Shown: one piece after another, positions 34,475 to 47,700 of the stretch
Numbering within the stretch: the stretch's first letter is position 1
Layout: every line of letters starts with the position of its first letter
The notes under the pieces: model-generated
What the model was told of the DNA's origin: nothing
The model's database searches: none
The model's input: only the letters and a program-made list of their open reading frames with translations
Made by a program: the position numbers and the translations under genes
NCBI GenBank assembly: GCA_025738555.1
Contig: JAOVFP010000007.1
Location: 3,844,001-3,908,000 of the forward strand
From: Cyathus striatus
Taxonomy: Eukaryota; Basidiomycota; Agaricomycetes; Agaricales; Nidulariaceae
Direction: 5' to 3'
Length of the DNA: 64,000 bases

Positions 34475-37400
34475 TAAAAGGTGCAACCTATACAACACCA
34501 CGGCGTAGCGAGCTGACGCTGGTCTTGACAGTAGAGCCTGTCACAAGGTTACACCCACCTACCATGTATCGTAGTAAAGTTATGAGGAAAAGTCCCAGGC
34601 TTATGTGAGCTGTGACGATATACCCAAATACATCACGCACTTAGATACCCAGCGGGAAAATTTGAGGCTCAGGATCACCGGAAAGCCCCTTTTCGTCCGT
34701 AGCTTTCGAACTGTTAGGTTTTCCGAGGAGATGTTTCATGTAAGCGTCACTGACTTGAAAGGGAAATGGGGACCTACCACTGTCAAAAGATATCGTTTAA
34801 TGTGAAAGGCAAGCTCGAGAAAGTTGTTGGCGGCAACTTGAAACTTGAATTTGTAGCCTCGTTGATGAACGCAGGTACAAACTTTGAACGATCCTGAGTA
34901 CAAGCCTCGCGCAAGCCTTCCGGTCACTAGACAACACTAGGTTAGTGCAAGGTGATCCCATGATGAGCCTACCTGCAGGACATCGCGTGTATCAGAACCA
35001 TCAGCGGATAATCTAATCTAATCGGCAAGCAAAAAACTGCGTCCCCTAAGTTGAAGCTTCCACTTCTTATCTTGCTTTGGGTTCGGTACCATTACCGTCG
35101 CAGATAACCAAGTCAGAAAGGTACCCTCTTCTCAAATCACTACCCCACAAATCCCCCGCACCGAGCCTGTTAAGTACACACCCAATAAGCAAAAGCCCTC
35201 GTAAATCGATAATACAGCATCCGTGTGACTAGGAACAACCAACCTTCCATTAGATCCCTACGTCTTTTCTCATCATAGGAAATTCTCAATCAAAAACGCA
35301 ATCCGAACCAGTTTGAACTTTGAACTTGAGATCGTATGTAATGGTCTTAATGAAATGCAGCTTATAAACACCGGATACAGTTCTTCCTAATTACGCGTGC
35401 TGTCAATCCTGTAATTGATTCCTACGAATATCTTCCCTTCGCGCTGATGTTATATATGATCTTCAAGTTCGCGAGTGAGAGAAAGTGGAGTGAATGCGTA
35501 GAAGACATGCTTAGGTCTTGTGCGCAGTCATCGTGTGGCGTGATCATTAGAATCCGATTGTATGAGACGACTATACAAGATCGACGAAGAAGACATTAGA
35601 AAAGTGTATGGCAATGATTCGCGAGATGATGACTCACACATAAAATCCCCCACATAATCTAAACGGAGAAATCGAGTTTATGATAGCAAATTACAGCGTC
35701 ATAGCGAACCCTGCAATAGAACAACTGGACGATAGGCAAATCACCGCTCGTCACAAGGCCGCGAACGCGCTGCCGCAGTGGCATCTAGGGCGGTCCAGGA
35801 GCTCGAGAAATGACAATGCATCATTGAATAGGTCATACGGGCTTAGACCGCCCCGACGCAAATGACTGATATTCCGTTCCCTCGAACAAAGTAATAATAA
35901 GAACCCTCAATTCCAGGGACTGCCTTTTCGTCGCGGGAAACTTCCTCGGGGGTTGCCATTGATTCTTACCACAGCCCCTCGAGCTGTCAAGTAAAATAAC
36001 AGTAATTGAGGAACAGTAATTGGGAAGGAAATGAGTGATCAGCGACGAACGAACATTTGAGAAATTCATAGAAAGGTCATTGAGCGCGCGTCGCATATTG
36101 AAGAAACTCATAGAAAATACGTCGGCGAGCGGCGTCGTATTCAAAAACCCTTGCGCTGATAAAGCCACTTTACAAAGCTGAAAAAGACAATACTCGAACC
36201 AAAAGCAAAAGCCAGAACTACCAAGAACGTACCACTTCCAATCCAACCTCTCATATCAAGGCTCTGTGGCGGTGGAACTCTCCGCTGCCCCAGACCCAAT
36301 CCCAGCTCTCGCCGCTACACCCGATGCCCAAATTCCCAAATTCCAACATAACCAGTACGTCCTTCCAGACCTGTTCCCAACATATGATTGCGAGTACGTA
36401 CTTTACTATTTCCAACCCAAGCTACTTCGCGAAGGGAAGCAGGGTCAGGACGTCCCCGATGAGAATACGCTTTTTAAAGTCCATGCGCATGTGTAAGTGG
36501 GTTCAGTGGGAGAGATAACAGTGTATAATTAGATAGATGAAGGCTATTCATGGCTGTCATCGGGGATGGCCAGAGAAAAGAGACGATCGCGAGAGGGAAA
36601 CAAAAGTAAAAGTGGTGTGAGTTGTTAATATGTGGCTGTGTAAACAGTGACGATCATGATCATGATCATACAGCTTGCGCATCAAGTTGTGCGCATCTAT
36701 GAGTGAGAACAAGAATTCTGTAAGACAAGAATAGTTTCAAAATCATACGACAAGTACAACTCTAAGAATCTATCAAGCACAACTCCTATACAGCACAAAC
36801 AAAAAAACAACAAAATCCCATTAACACAAATAAACTAACTACACAGGTTCAGAGTGATAATAATATAACACAGTAATTTTCGATTCATATTCATATAATT
36901 CTTCTTGATTCTTGATTCTTATTCTTCTCGAGAAAGTAAAAAGGTAAAAGTAAAAAGTAACACCACGAGTAAAAGTAATAAAAAGACAAAAGAAAAAAGA
37001 AAAAGGGCAAGAAAAAACGTATGTCTATAATGCATAGAAAGCAAAACAAGAACAACAAAAAAAAACAAAGAAATGAATGATAGCCGACACACCATAGACA
37101 CCTCCACCAACCGCGGACAACGACCATGCGCCTCGGTACGTCCCGAAGACACAGCCCGCGCAGGCGCAGTCAATGACCAACTCGAATAGCAATCCACGGT
37201 ACGCCGAGTCACGTCACCGCCGAGCCTTGACCTATGGACCCGCAGATGTCCACTGAAGTAATCCCGAATGGTACACGTATTCCTAAGCCAGAATGACATC
37301 GGGGGCACGGTATACCCGTGCAGAACGAGCACCAACACCGCCCACCCGCCATGTATCCCTCGAGGCGCAGGCAGGCGCGATATTCCCGCATAGTAAGACT

Positions 37401-38190
37401 AACCAACCAATGAAGACCAGTTAGACACACGACCATCAAAAACCCGCGGTACGCCTAGAGCATATAGATGCCCCGTGCCCAATCCAACCCGATACCGCCG
37501 CCCAAAGGTCTACCCGTCTCCGTACCACTTGCCAAAGTAGACTTGCCGTCCTTTCCCTGCCTCCGTTCATACCCAATAAGAAAAGCCCGAAAGAACCCCA
37601 AAATCCCACCCACCCAGGAAATAAGACGAGATGCGTAATCATAAACGAAAAAAAACCCGAAATCATAAAAATAAATCATTTTGTTGTCGCATGGGAGTGA
37701 AAGTCGGGCAGTACGCCCAATCGTGAGAGCGTGATGTGTGTAATCATAGGTGATGAATAAGTGAAGTCATAGAGCGCCTATGCGCCTTGTTTGTTGGTAT
37801 GGTATCGTAGGGTATGGGAGAACTGCGGATTGGTAGGTGCGTGCGGGTGTGGGCGTGGGTGTGACGAGTGGTAAGGGGCAGAAGCTGAGGCAGGGGTGGC
37901 AAATGGGCAGGTGGCATAACGTGGCGGTAGGCAGAGTAAGTCAGGCTAGGGTATGAGTTGGCACGAGTCAAACATGGCATTGACATTCGGGACCAGGTAA
38001 CAGACAACGCCTGCGAGGGAACCTAAACTGGAGAGCCACGGCGGGAATCTATACTTGAGTAAAGGGCGGGACCGAAACACGTGTCGCAGCAGGCGGGGGC
38101 ATGTCGACTAATTGAACAGCACTGGTCGACTTGACTCTAAAAGCAAATCTAAGACCCATAAGCATCACTCAAACCACAAAACACAACGTA
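34475..38190. other. long stretch without a recognised gene
   Basis: Only short frames are seen. A 36266-36496 frame contains YVLPDLFPTYDCEYVLYYFQ and ends before a GTAAG-like site at 36494, so it might be an exon of an unrecognised gene; a GTG rather than ATG opens it. The parts near 36900-37060 and 38200-38400 are low-complexity. Confidence 0.4.
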
Positions 38191-38303
38191 CTCACCTCCC
38201 ATCCCTCATCCCCCCCCCCCCAAAAGAAAGAAAAAAGCATAGACAAGAAAAAAGGGCAAAAAACAAACTCCAAAAAACACCCCCTCTCCCCCATAACAAA
38301 AGC

Positions 38304-40088
38304 TCACCGCTCCTCCCCACCACCACCAACCAACCTCTTCGTCCAATCCCAAACACCCCCCGTCCACGCTCTCTCTTCCCCTCCTCGTCCTCTGTAGGTG
38401 TTCCTGGCTCGGGAGGAGCTCCAAGCCCTTCCACAGCCGAGAATGATAACATAGCCTTCAATCTGTCGACAATGCAAGGAAGCCTGGCGCGCATTGAACG
38501 CCGGCCTTGTATCATGGGTTTGCAGATGAGGAGGGAGCCGCGGTGCAGGCGAAAGCGTTGCTTTTTTACTCGGTGATGTGCTTGATGTAGGTGAAGTAGG
38601 AGAATGAGAAGAAGGAAGAGGCGAAAGCGAAGGAAAGGAAGGAGGCGTAGGTGGAGGAGTTAATAATCCCTCTTCGTCACTTACACTCTCTCCACTTCCA
38701 CCACTCTGTGACCCCGATGCAGAAGCAGAAGCGGAGCCAGAAGCAACGAGAGGAGGTGTATTCCCCGTACTCTTTCTGAACCCTTTCTCTCTGGGGACAA
38801 GCAAGGCAGGGGACGTCGATGCCCTCTGTACTGGGGGAACTCCAATAGCAGATGAAGGCGGTGGGGATCGGTACGAGACCGGTTACGTCTGAGATCTAAA
38901 GGCACAATTCCCCTCGATGGGGACATTTCTCGATCTAAAACTCGACCATGGACTAACACCCTCTCCAACCTCGCGCGGAGCACTTGTCCATGAGGTGTCT
39001 CATCCTCCTCCCTCCTCGAGAGGAAGGAACAAGACCACCTTCAGAAGCAGGTGAGCGGCGCAACGAAGTACGTCGCTTGCTGGCTGTTGATTCTGGGGAC
39101 GGGGTGCGTCGATCTTGTTGGCTCGTTGGTGAATTACTTGGACGACGACGGGATGTGGTAGGCGACGCCTGACGGCGTGATGAGAAGCGTACTCGGCGTC
39201 ACCGCCGTAGAAAGGATAATGCGGACTCGCCACTGCCGAGCGGAAGAACAACGCTCCACGGTCGAGTTCATCGTCTTCTCTACGCTCAACAACAGGAACA
39301 TGCGAATGTCTCCTCCTATGTGCCCTTGGACTCCCTTTAGGCGTCGTACTAGGCATAGGCGGAGGGGACCTCGGTGACCTGAGCGCCATCTCGTCTCTCC
39401 TCAATGTATCCCTCAACAATCGCTCAGAGCGACTCTGTGGTCTAGGAGGAGGGGACGCTGTATGTGCTGGAGAGGCGTACTGGGGTACGGGGCTGGGGAG
39501 AAGCGGGGAGGGCATGGAGAGTGCTGGCATGATGTCGATAGCTGTAGGCGAGGGAATGAGGATAGGTGAGAATGGGCTGATTTGTAGGAGACGAGGTGTG
39601 CTTGGTGGGAGGGGTGTGCGTGGGGACGAGGGTGTATGCGGTGCGTGGGCACGAGGTGTGGTTGGAGGGTACTGCGGTGTGGTGGGTCGATGAGGCGTGC
39701 GTGGCGTCGATGGCCTCACTGTGTGCGTGGTGTGGAGGGGCGCAGTGGAGAGGAAGGGCGTGGAGAGGCGGTGGCGAGGGAGGCAAATGACGGGATGGGG
39801 GATAAAAGACCCAAAGACTGGGTGTGCTTGTGTCGACGGTTTGGCGAGGGCGTGTTGTTGGCTGTTCCCAGATCAGAACGCATGCTACTGTAGAAAGAGC
39901 AGAAGGAATACCTCGATCAATCCCTTTCTTGCCTTTGGATATCTGAGAGGGGAAGGGGAGCAAAGGTAAGAGAAGTGGGTGATATATATTATACTGGCTG
40001 AGCGACTCACTGGGATTCGCGGGGGACAGGCCCGGCCACCTGATCCAGATACAGATGAGCTTTTGCCTTGTCCATGAACAGGGTCCAT
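38304..40088 (-). CDS. Pro/Ser/Arg-rich conserved agaricomycete protein, frame disturbed
   Basis: The start at 40088 reads MDPVHGQGKSSSVSG and then RACPPRIP, followed by a clear intron (40010-39944). Further motifs lie in different frames: SLGLLSPIPSFASLATA, SRSERLLRDTLRRDEMALRS, RGALFFRSA, SKRRTSLRRSPASEGGL, TPHGQVLRARLERVL, LVPREKGFRKSTG and LLTPPPTPPSF, ending with FNARQASLHCRQIEGYV. I recognise this motif order as a conserved mushroom protein without known function. Several frame changes (about 39720, 39015 and 38440) lack good introns, so either small indels have damaged it or the sequence has errors. The exact exon plan is unresolved, and the end could be 38192 or 38304. Confidence 0.5.
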
Positions 40089-42811
40089 TTCTTCACACTT
40101 GGGTCGCGTGTTCTGGAAGTGATCTATGACTCGATTCGGTTTGGATTGTTCGACTTGGACTTGAAGGGTAAGGCCTCGTGTGGTACATGCACTACTTGCT
40201 GCTGAGGGAGGATACTACTGGTGGTGGTTGGACTCTAAGAGCGTGGGGAAAGTAAACAAGAACGACAAGACTGACTAATGTAATTAACATTAAAAAAATT
40301 CAATATGCCTCCTTGATACGTTTCTAGGGGGCGTCCCATCCTCGTTTCACACTAGCACCCTCCCTCCCTTCCTCTCAACAACCCGCTCCGCCCCCTCACA
40401 ACACCATTCTATTCATACAACAAGCAATTCCACAACACAACATCCCTTAACGCGGTCCTCCCATCCCATCCCCTAGACCTTGTAAAGTAAGCACCTCCCC
40501 TGAAATTTGACCATTTGCCCCCGGAGATGCGCGCGAGCGGATGCGTAAATAAACCCAATAGCCCGAACACCGCATATAGTATATGCACCCCAGATTTGCG
40601 GTACGCGAATCCATCACGTGACTGTGTCGTATCATTGTCATTGTTTACGCTCATGTTTTTTTTGTTGTTGTTGTTTTATTTTGGGGCGTTGTTGACGGTC
40701 TACGGCCAACGGTGATTTATCAATCTTTTCTCGGCGTGGCGTATTTAAAATAGTAATTTTTCTAATCCTGGGAACGCAAAAGTGATGAGGTATATGCTTC
40801 GTCATATACGTCACCAACTCCACTCATCTCTTCTAGAAGCGCGTTATTTGCCCTTGACCACGGTATAGATTTCAACCGGAGAAATTACTGTGAATTGGTG
40901 AAATAGGGTATAGTTTCTATGGAGAAATCTTGTACCCACTCCAGGAGATGAAAGAAGAGTGTACATCATCAAATACCGACATTGTATGTCCTTGTACACT
41001 TTCAAAGCACAAAGTAAACACCTTTACTTATTACTAATTTATCAGCACATCCCGCACCGAACAACCTCAAAAACCGCAAATTCTATTCGGCTCGCCTCAA
41101 AGCATTGACACAACCTTTCATTCCCCCCGCTCCGTTCCTTGTTCCGTTCCGGTGGGGAAAGAGGCTTTTACTTCCTTACATATTACATTCCATTCATCGA
41201 TATTTGGGGACCCCAAAACTTGGGGTTGAAATGCACAATATTGAAATTTGAATGGTCTCTCCATTTTCAAAACATATATGTATGTCTTACCTTGCACCCT
41301 CAATAATCTCTATTCCGTTCACATTCCCCAAACAAAACCGGCTAACAATTAGAATAACCTTCGTTACATTCCAATTTCCGAGCGAATTCCGCGTACGCAT
41401 CTAACTGAAAAAAACAAGCTTTGACTTTCGTGCTCAAGATCACATTTATCATCACAAGCACTGTGGTATGGTTGAATGGTAAGCTGCTCCTCGTCATTCT
41501 ATGGATCAGCTCGGAACGATATCCGAGCTCATAAAGTGCAAACCGAATAATGCTTATACTACATAGTCAAATGGAAACTCTCAGCTCTGTGTCATAGCGC
41601 TGCTGAGTTAGGTCTCATAGATCTACTTCCGACTCCGAGGAGTTGTAACCGAACATAACGCAAGCAAATATCATTCAACCTACGCTTGCGTTTCACAACT
41701 CACGTACGTACATACTTTGGCATTGTCATTGCCAAGGTACGGACAGGATATATGAAAGGGAATTTGGATGGATGATTTATAATTTCAAAGCTGAAACGCG
41801 TCAAGTATGAGCCTCTTGGCCCATTTGTAAGTGCTTACATGATGATCATTGAAGAATAAATTGGAATACAGTACTTAAATGCTTTGTTGTAGCTTTACTC
41901 AGACTCTTCAATTTCGAACGCCACGATTGAATTGCCTTCGATATTGTATTCACTATGGCAAAGCAGGAGAGAAACTACGGTACGAACTGTCTCATCAAAG
42001 GGAAAGTATTCAACCGCCAAGGAATCTTTCATTCAGTTTCGCAGTCCGCTCCAGTGGTGAAACAATCTACTTATACACGTTTATACAGGACTACTTGGTA
42101 TTTACTATATTATACTGAAAAGCGAACATTAATATTAATCATGAAAGTCGCTTTCCGACCTCTCGCGGAAACTACTGAACTTGTAGGTCCATGTATTAGT
42201 TCAAATGTCTACTACGCAACTGTCAACATCTCACCTCGCCTGCACATACTTAGTCCTTCCGCGCCCGACCGCTCACGGAATCAATCTCGCAGAACCGATT
42301 CAACCGACCCACCTCAACTGCCCCTCATAATCCAACCATCTTATTACCTCCGAAATCAAAAAGCATAGTAAATATCCGAGCACAAAGGACATTCATCAAA
42401 AACGTGGTGCTCGGTGCCTCCGAGGTGAACTAGTAAGTGCTTAGTGAAGTGTATGATTATTCATAAGTATGACCATCTAAATAGAAAGAGAAGGGGCCTG
42501 GGAAAGTGGATATAAATATTGCCGTGGGAATGCATTCGGAGGGAAACCCCGACGATATTTTACAATATTTGTTTTGATCAAAATTTGGAAATACAAACCA
42601 AAAAGAGAAATGAAAATGACTAAGCAAATGACTAATCAAATGACTATGACTAATCAAATGACTAAGCTTCTTGAAATGGTTTCCGTGCCCTCAAGTGCCG
42701 TGCCACCACCATTATTACTAAGCACGCCCGCGCCCGCGCGCACCTTGCCGCGCCACATTGGTGCATGCTGCACTGATTGCTGTGCTCCTGCCCTTTCCTT
42801 TGCTCCCCCCA
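40089..42811. other. stretch without a recognised gene
   Basis: No family is recognisable in any frame. The first 300 bases should include the promoter of the gene to the left. Confidence 0.4.
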
Positions 42812-43160
42812 CTTTCCCCCCTCGATTTTTGGCCCCACCTTAATTCTGTATGTATTTAGGCACAGTGTTGCTTCATATTGACTGACTTTCCGCTTTTTTT
42901 GGCAGCCACTGCACCACTCCATAGTGTTTTCTTTGTATTTTTGCGCTTTTTTGGCTATTTTTTGAAGATCTTTGAATCCCTTCTGCACCTCCCTTCACTT
43001 TCCCCCCCTTGATTTTTTGCCTCTCTACCCTATTGTATGTGTTCAGGCACATTACTGCTTCATTTTCGCTGAATTTTCGCTTTTTTTGGGCAGCCACTGC
43101 ACTTTTCTATAGTGCTTTTCTTGCATTTCTGCAAGTTTTTTTTGGTTTTTTTACAGGTTA
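42812..43160. repeat. ~187-bp tandem repeat, two copies
   Basis: Copy 1 starts near 42812 and copy 2 near 42999, both with CTTTCCCCC, GGCACA, CGCTTTTTTTGG and GCAGCCACTGCAC in the same order. It lies just upstream of the Helitron gene and may be part of its 5' region. A run of GGCTCT units follows (43190-43265). Confidence 0.7.
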
Positions 43161-43640
43161 CACCCCCTTGGACACCCCCTGGACCTTGGACTCTTGGACT
43201 CTTGGCTCTGGACTCTGGCTCTCTGGCTCTCTCTGGCTCTTTGGCTCTCTGGCTCTCTGGCTTTCTGGCTTCTTTGGGTTGTGTTTAAGGTAGAGACTGT
43301 GTTTTTGGCTGCAGCCGTCTCAGGCATTACAGTGGCAGGAGAATTGGCAGACCAAGGTGAAGTGCAGTGAAGTCCTACCTACCTGGCCTCTCTTTACGAG
43401 TGTTTGCCGGTTGCCACACAGCTCTATATTAGAGTTGGGACCACTCTCTGTGCGCAGTGTGTAGGGAGATTGGTGTGGCGTATTTTTCAGTTGCCCCCCT
43501 TCCTCTTTAGGAAGTAGCTCCATTATCAACTACCACTGTTCCCACCGATTTCGCTTCTTCTCTGTGTTACTGGGATAGCCCAGCTGGACCTAACAACCAC
43601 TCTATTTTTTCACAAGATACAGCACAAATTCAGGAGGATC

Positions 43641-44600
43641 CATGTATGTCATTTTGCTTCCCCTAAAATGTGGCAGAATCTGTACTAATAAAACTGTTAA
43701 AAGGTCAACTCCCAACAGCTCAGCAGAGCAGGCTCGCATGAATGTGCGGCAGGCTGAGCGTGATGCACGTGCACTGGAAGGCCCAGAAAATAGGCGCATA
43801 CCACTGCCTGCTGAGCCTCCTGCCCAACCAGTATATCACAACCTTCCTGCTCATTTAGAAGCCATGCGTCGGAACCTTCCTCCCTTATTGCCACTCATTG
43901 GTAGGGGAAGGGTTAGACAACATGGAGCTCAGGAGGAAATTTGCATGCATTGGGCAATGTTGAAAATGGACATGTGCCCCTGCCTGCTGACCCTCCAGCC
44001 CAACCACTGTTTCCCAATCTTTATGCCAATTTGGAAGCAATGCGTGCCAGGCTTCCTCCTCTTCTGACTCCAGTTGGAAGGGGAAGACATAGACATGGAA
44101 ATCATAATGGAAATAATAATCTGGCTCCTCCAAACCAGCAAAATATACAACAGAATCCTCCAATTGGTATTCAATGGATGCCTCCTATTCTACATCCAAA
44201 TCCCAGACAGGTATGTGGTTTCTAAATGTTCTCATTAACCATCTTTTTAAATTCAATTTAAAGATTAATGTACCTAATATTGCTGCTGCACCTGCTCTTC
44301 CTCCCCATGTTCTTGCTCTTCTGCCACCATTCCAAGTTAATCAACAACATACTCCAAATGCTCAAAATAATGCTCCTGCTCCTGTTCCCCCTTTCCAGAT
44401 TAATCCTGCTCCTGTTCCTCCTCCTCCTGTTCAGCCACTTCATGTATATCAACAACATCCTCCACGCATTCAACAAAATGCTCCAGCTCCTGCTCAACAA
44501 CGTCACCCAGTTTTTCGATGGGTTCCTCCTATAATTGCTCCTCCTCCTCCTCCTCCTCCTCCTCCCCCCTCCCCATCCTCAACAACAACATTTTATTGAA
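43641..44600 (+). pseudogene. 5' Pro-rich exons of the Helitron gene
   Basis: A first frame has ARMNVRQAERDARALEGPEN and PLPAEPPAQPVYHNLPAHLE; the same motif recurs in another frame as PLPADPPAQPLFPNLYANLE (from 43941). An internal duplication is therefore out of frame. An intron near 44213-44262 leads to INVPNIAAAPALPPHVL and a Pro/Gln-rich tail ending at a TGA near 44599. Such variable Pro-rich leaders often precede Helitron Rep domains in basidiomycetes. The frame break suggests this copy is damaged. Confidence 0.5.
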
Positions 44601-44702
44601 CAAAATCCTGCTGTATGTGTTCAAGTTATCTTTTGCCAATTATCATACTAATATATATATATATATATTATTATAGCCACCACTGAGTTTCTGGATGAAA
44701 AC

Positions 44703-47700
44703 ATGATAGTCATTGACATACCAGATATTCCACCACCACCTCCACCACCTCCTCGCATTCCTATTGCCCGCCAACCATTTGATCATAATCGGCCAAAATT
44801 CTCCCTTGGACCATTCACTGATGTCTGCCCTGATTGTGATGCCTTGCATTGGAAGGCTGAACGTTTGACTTCATCTACCAGAGAGCGCCTTCATTTTGGA
44901 AGTTGCTGTCTGACTGGAAAAGTTAAACTTCCAGGCTGGGGACAATCACCCAGAGAGTTGATGGAGCTTCTTGCTAAGGATGGAAACAAGAATTTCCAGG
45001 ACAACATTCGGCAATACAACAGTGCCTTTGCCATGACATCCTTGGGTGTTCAGAAACCTGCTTCCATCCAGGCAGGAGGTCCATACGTTTTCAAAATTGG
45101 AGGGCGTCTCACTCATTATGCTGGATCACTCCTGCCTCGCGAGGGCCTCCCCAAAAAATATGCTCAGCTCTACATTCATGATGGAGGTGAGGCACCTTCT
45201 GCTCAGGATCGAATTAATGGTCATCCTGCAAATCAAAATCTTAACATGGATGTTAATGTCATGAGAACATTGGAAGATGTTCTCTATCGTCATCATCCTG
45301 GAGCATCAGTGTATCAGAAGGCCTATGAGCTAATACGGAGGAACGAGAATCCAAATGGGAATTGTCGTCTTGCCATTTTAGCTCCTACAAACAAAGATCG
45401 ACGGCGATACAATGTTCCAGCTGTAGATGAGATTGCAGCTCTTCTGCTTGGTGATGGTGATCAGGTTGAGGGACCTCGGGAGGTTATCATGCATCACATT
45501 GATGGTGGACTGCAACGAATCAGTGAGATCAATCCAATGTATTGGTCATTTCATTATCCAATCATGTGGCCAAGGGGTCAACTTGGTTGGGAGCGTGGCA
45601 TTCCATACAATGGTGTGGGGGAGGTGGATGATGATGATGCTCTGCCTAACAGGGAACCAGGAGAGGAGGAGGATGCACCAACAACAAAGAAGCGTGACCA
45701 TGTCTCACAAGCCGAGTTTTTTCGCTACCACATCCATCCACGTGTTGGGCTGAATCTTCATCAATTCATGACAAAGAAGCTTTTTCAGGAGTATATAGTG
45801 GACTCATGGGCATGTCTTGAGCAGTCTCGATTGCGTTGGATTGAAAAGCATCAAGATGAGATTCGCGCTGATACCTATCAGGGATTGGTTGATGCCATTT
45901 CAGCAAATCCTAATGTGCAAGGGAATGAACTTGGGAAAAGGGTAATTGTTCCCTCCAGTTTTGCTGGAAGTGCTCGATACATGCGTCAGAACTGTCAGGA
46001 TGCACTGGCTGTCAATCGCCACTTTAACTTTGCAGACCTCTTCCTCACGGTGACCATGGATCCCCATCATCCAGATGTGAAGAGTGCCCTCCTGAAGGGG
46101 TGGAAGCTCATGATCGGCCAGACATTGTAGTTCGCGTTTTTCGTCAAATTCAGCTGCAGATCATCCGCGACATCTACAAGGAGGGCATCTTTGGACGCTG
46201 TGTTGCACATATCCATACCATTGAATTCCAGAAGCGTGGACTGCCTCACATGCATCTGATTGTTTTTCTGGCTCCAGAGGACAAGTTGCGCACACCAGAG
46301 GACATTGACAGCTTGATAAGTGCTGAGCTTCCTGATCCTGACACTGAACCTGAGCTGTACAATTTGATCCTGAGAACAATGATTCACAAACCCTGTGGTC
46401 CTGGCAGCAATCAGTCATGCATGGAAGGTGGCAAGTGCTCAAAGGGATTCCCAAAGCCTTATCGTGATGAGACCTCTATAACTGATGATTCTTATTCGGT
46501 TCTTAAAAGGAGGGAGATCACACGATTTCAGCCCACTACCAGTGATGGCACTCCAGTGAATAACTGCTGGGTTGTCCCATACAATAAATATCTCTCATGG
46601 AAGTACCGATGCCACATCAATGTTGAATGCATTGCATCCATCAAGGCAATCAAGTACATTTACAAATACATTTACAAAGGCCATGATCGTGCTACAGTGG
46701 AGATTTTAAGAGATCCAAATGAGGCCAATACCTATATGGATGCACGCTATGTCTCTGCCTGTGAGTCTGTGTGGCGATTATTTGCAATGAAATTGCACAA
46801 TGAGGTTCCAAATGTTGTTCGGCTGGCCATTCATCTTCCAAATGAGCAGTCTGTTCTATTTGATCAGAATGCTGAAGATTTGCAAGAGGTGGTGGACCGT
46901 GCTTCAACCAGGGATTCCACTCTTACAGCTTACTTTAAGGCCAACATTGAACACCCAGAAGCACGTGAGGTTTTGTACCAGAATATGCCCAATACCTTTG
47001 TGTGGAATAAAACTGAGCGCAAGTGGACTGTTCGGCAGCAGGGATTTGCCATTGGACGAACATACTTTGTCCATCCAAATGCTGGGGAGCGATTCTATCT
47101 GCGCACATTGCTCACAGTGGTAAAGGGAGCCAGATCATTTGCTGACCTGCGCACTGTTGATGGAGTGGAGTACCCTACTTTTAGAGAGGCATGTGTGGCC
47201 AAAGGTCTTCTGCAGGATGATGGTGAATGGCGAGAGTGTTTGCGAGATGCAGCTCAAATGAAGACAGGATATCAGCTGCGCAGCCTGTTTGCCATGATTC
47301 TTCGAGACTGTGCACCAGTGGATTATGTGGGTCTCTGGAATGAGTTTAAGGATCACATCTGTGATGACCTGGGACACATCATTCGAACTCGACTTGATCT
47401 TGCAGATCCTACAGATAATGACATCTATGATTATGGGCTGTATCTGATTGATCAATTTCTAACGAGTTCTGGCAAGTCTCTGTCAGAATGGGAAAATCTG
47501 CCACAGCCAACAGGAAACTGGCGTGAACGAGAGCAGCAAGCCAACAACAGAAGGATTGACCAGGACAACAATCCCTTAATTGCATTATACAGTGCATATG
47601 ATGTGGTGCAGCAGCATGCTTTGGCTCAGCAGCGACTGCCAACTTTGAATGAGGAGCAGCGGGCAGCCTTTGATCGAATAGTGCAGGCAATTGAATCAAA

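Noticed and set aside
36891..37338. Frames rich in Phe and Leu resembling membrane segments
   Set aside because: Generated by A/T-rich low-complexity DNA on the opposite strand; no start context or homology.
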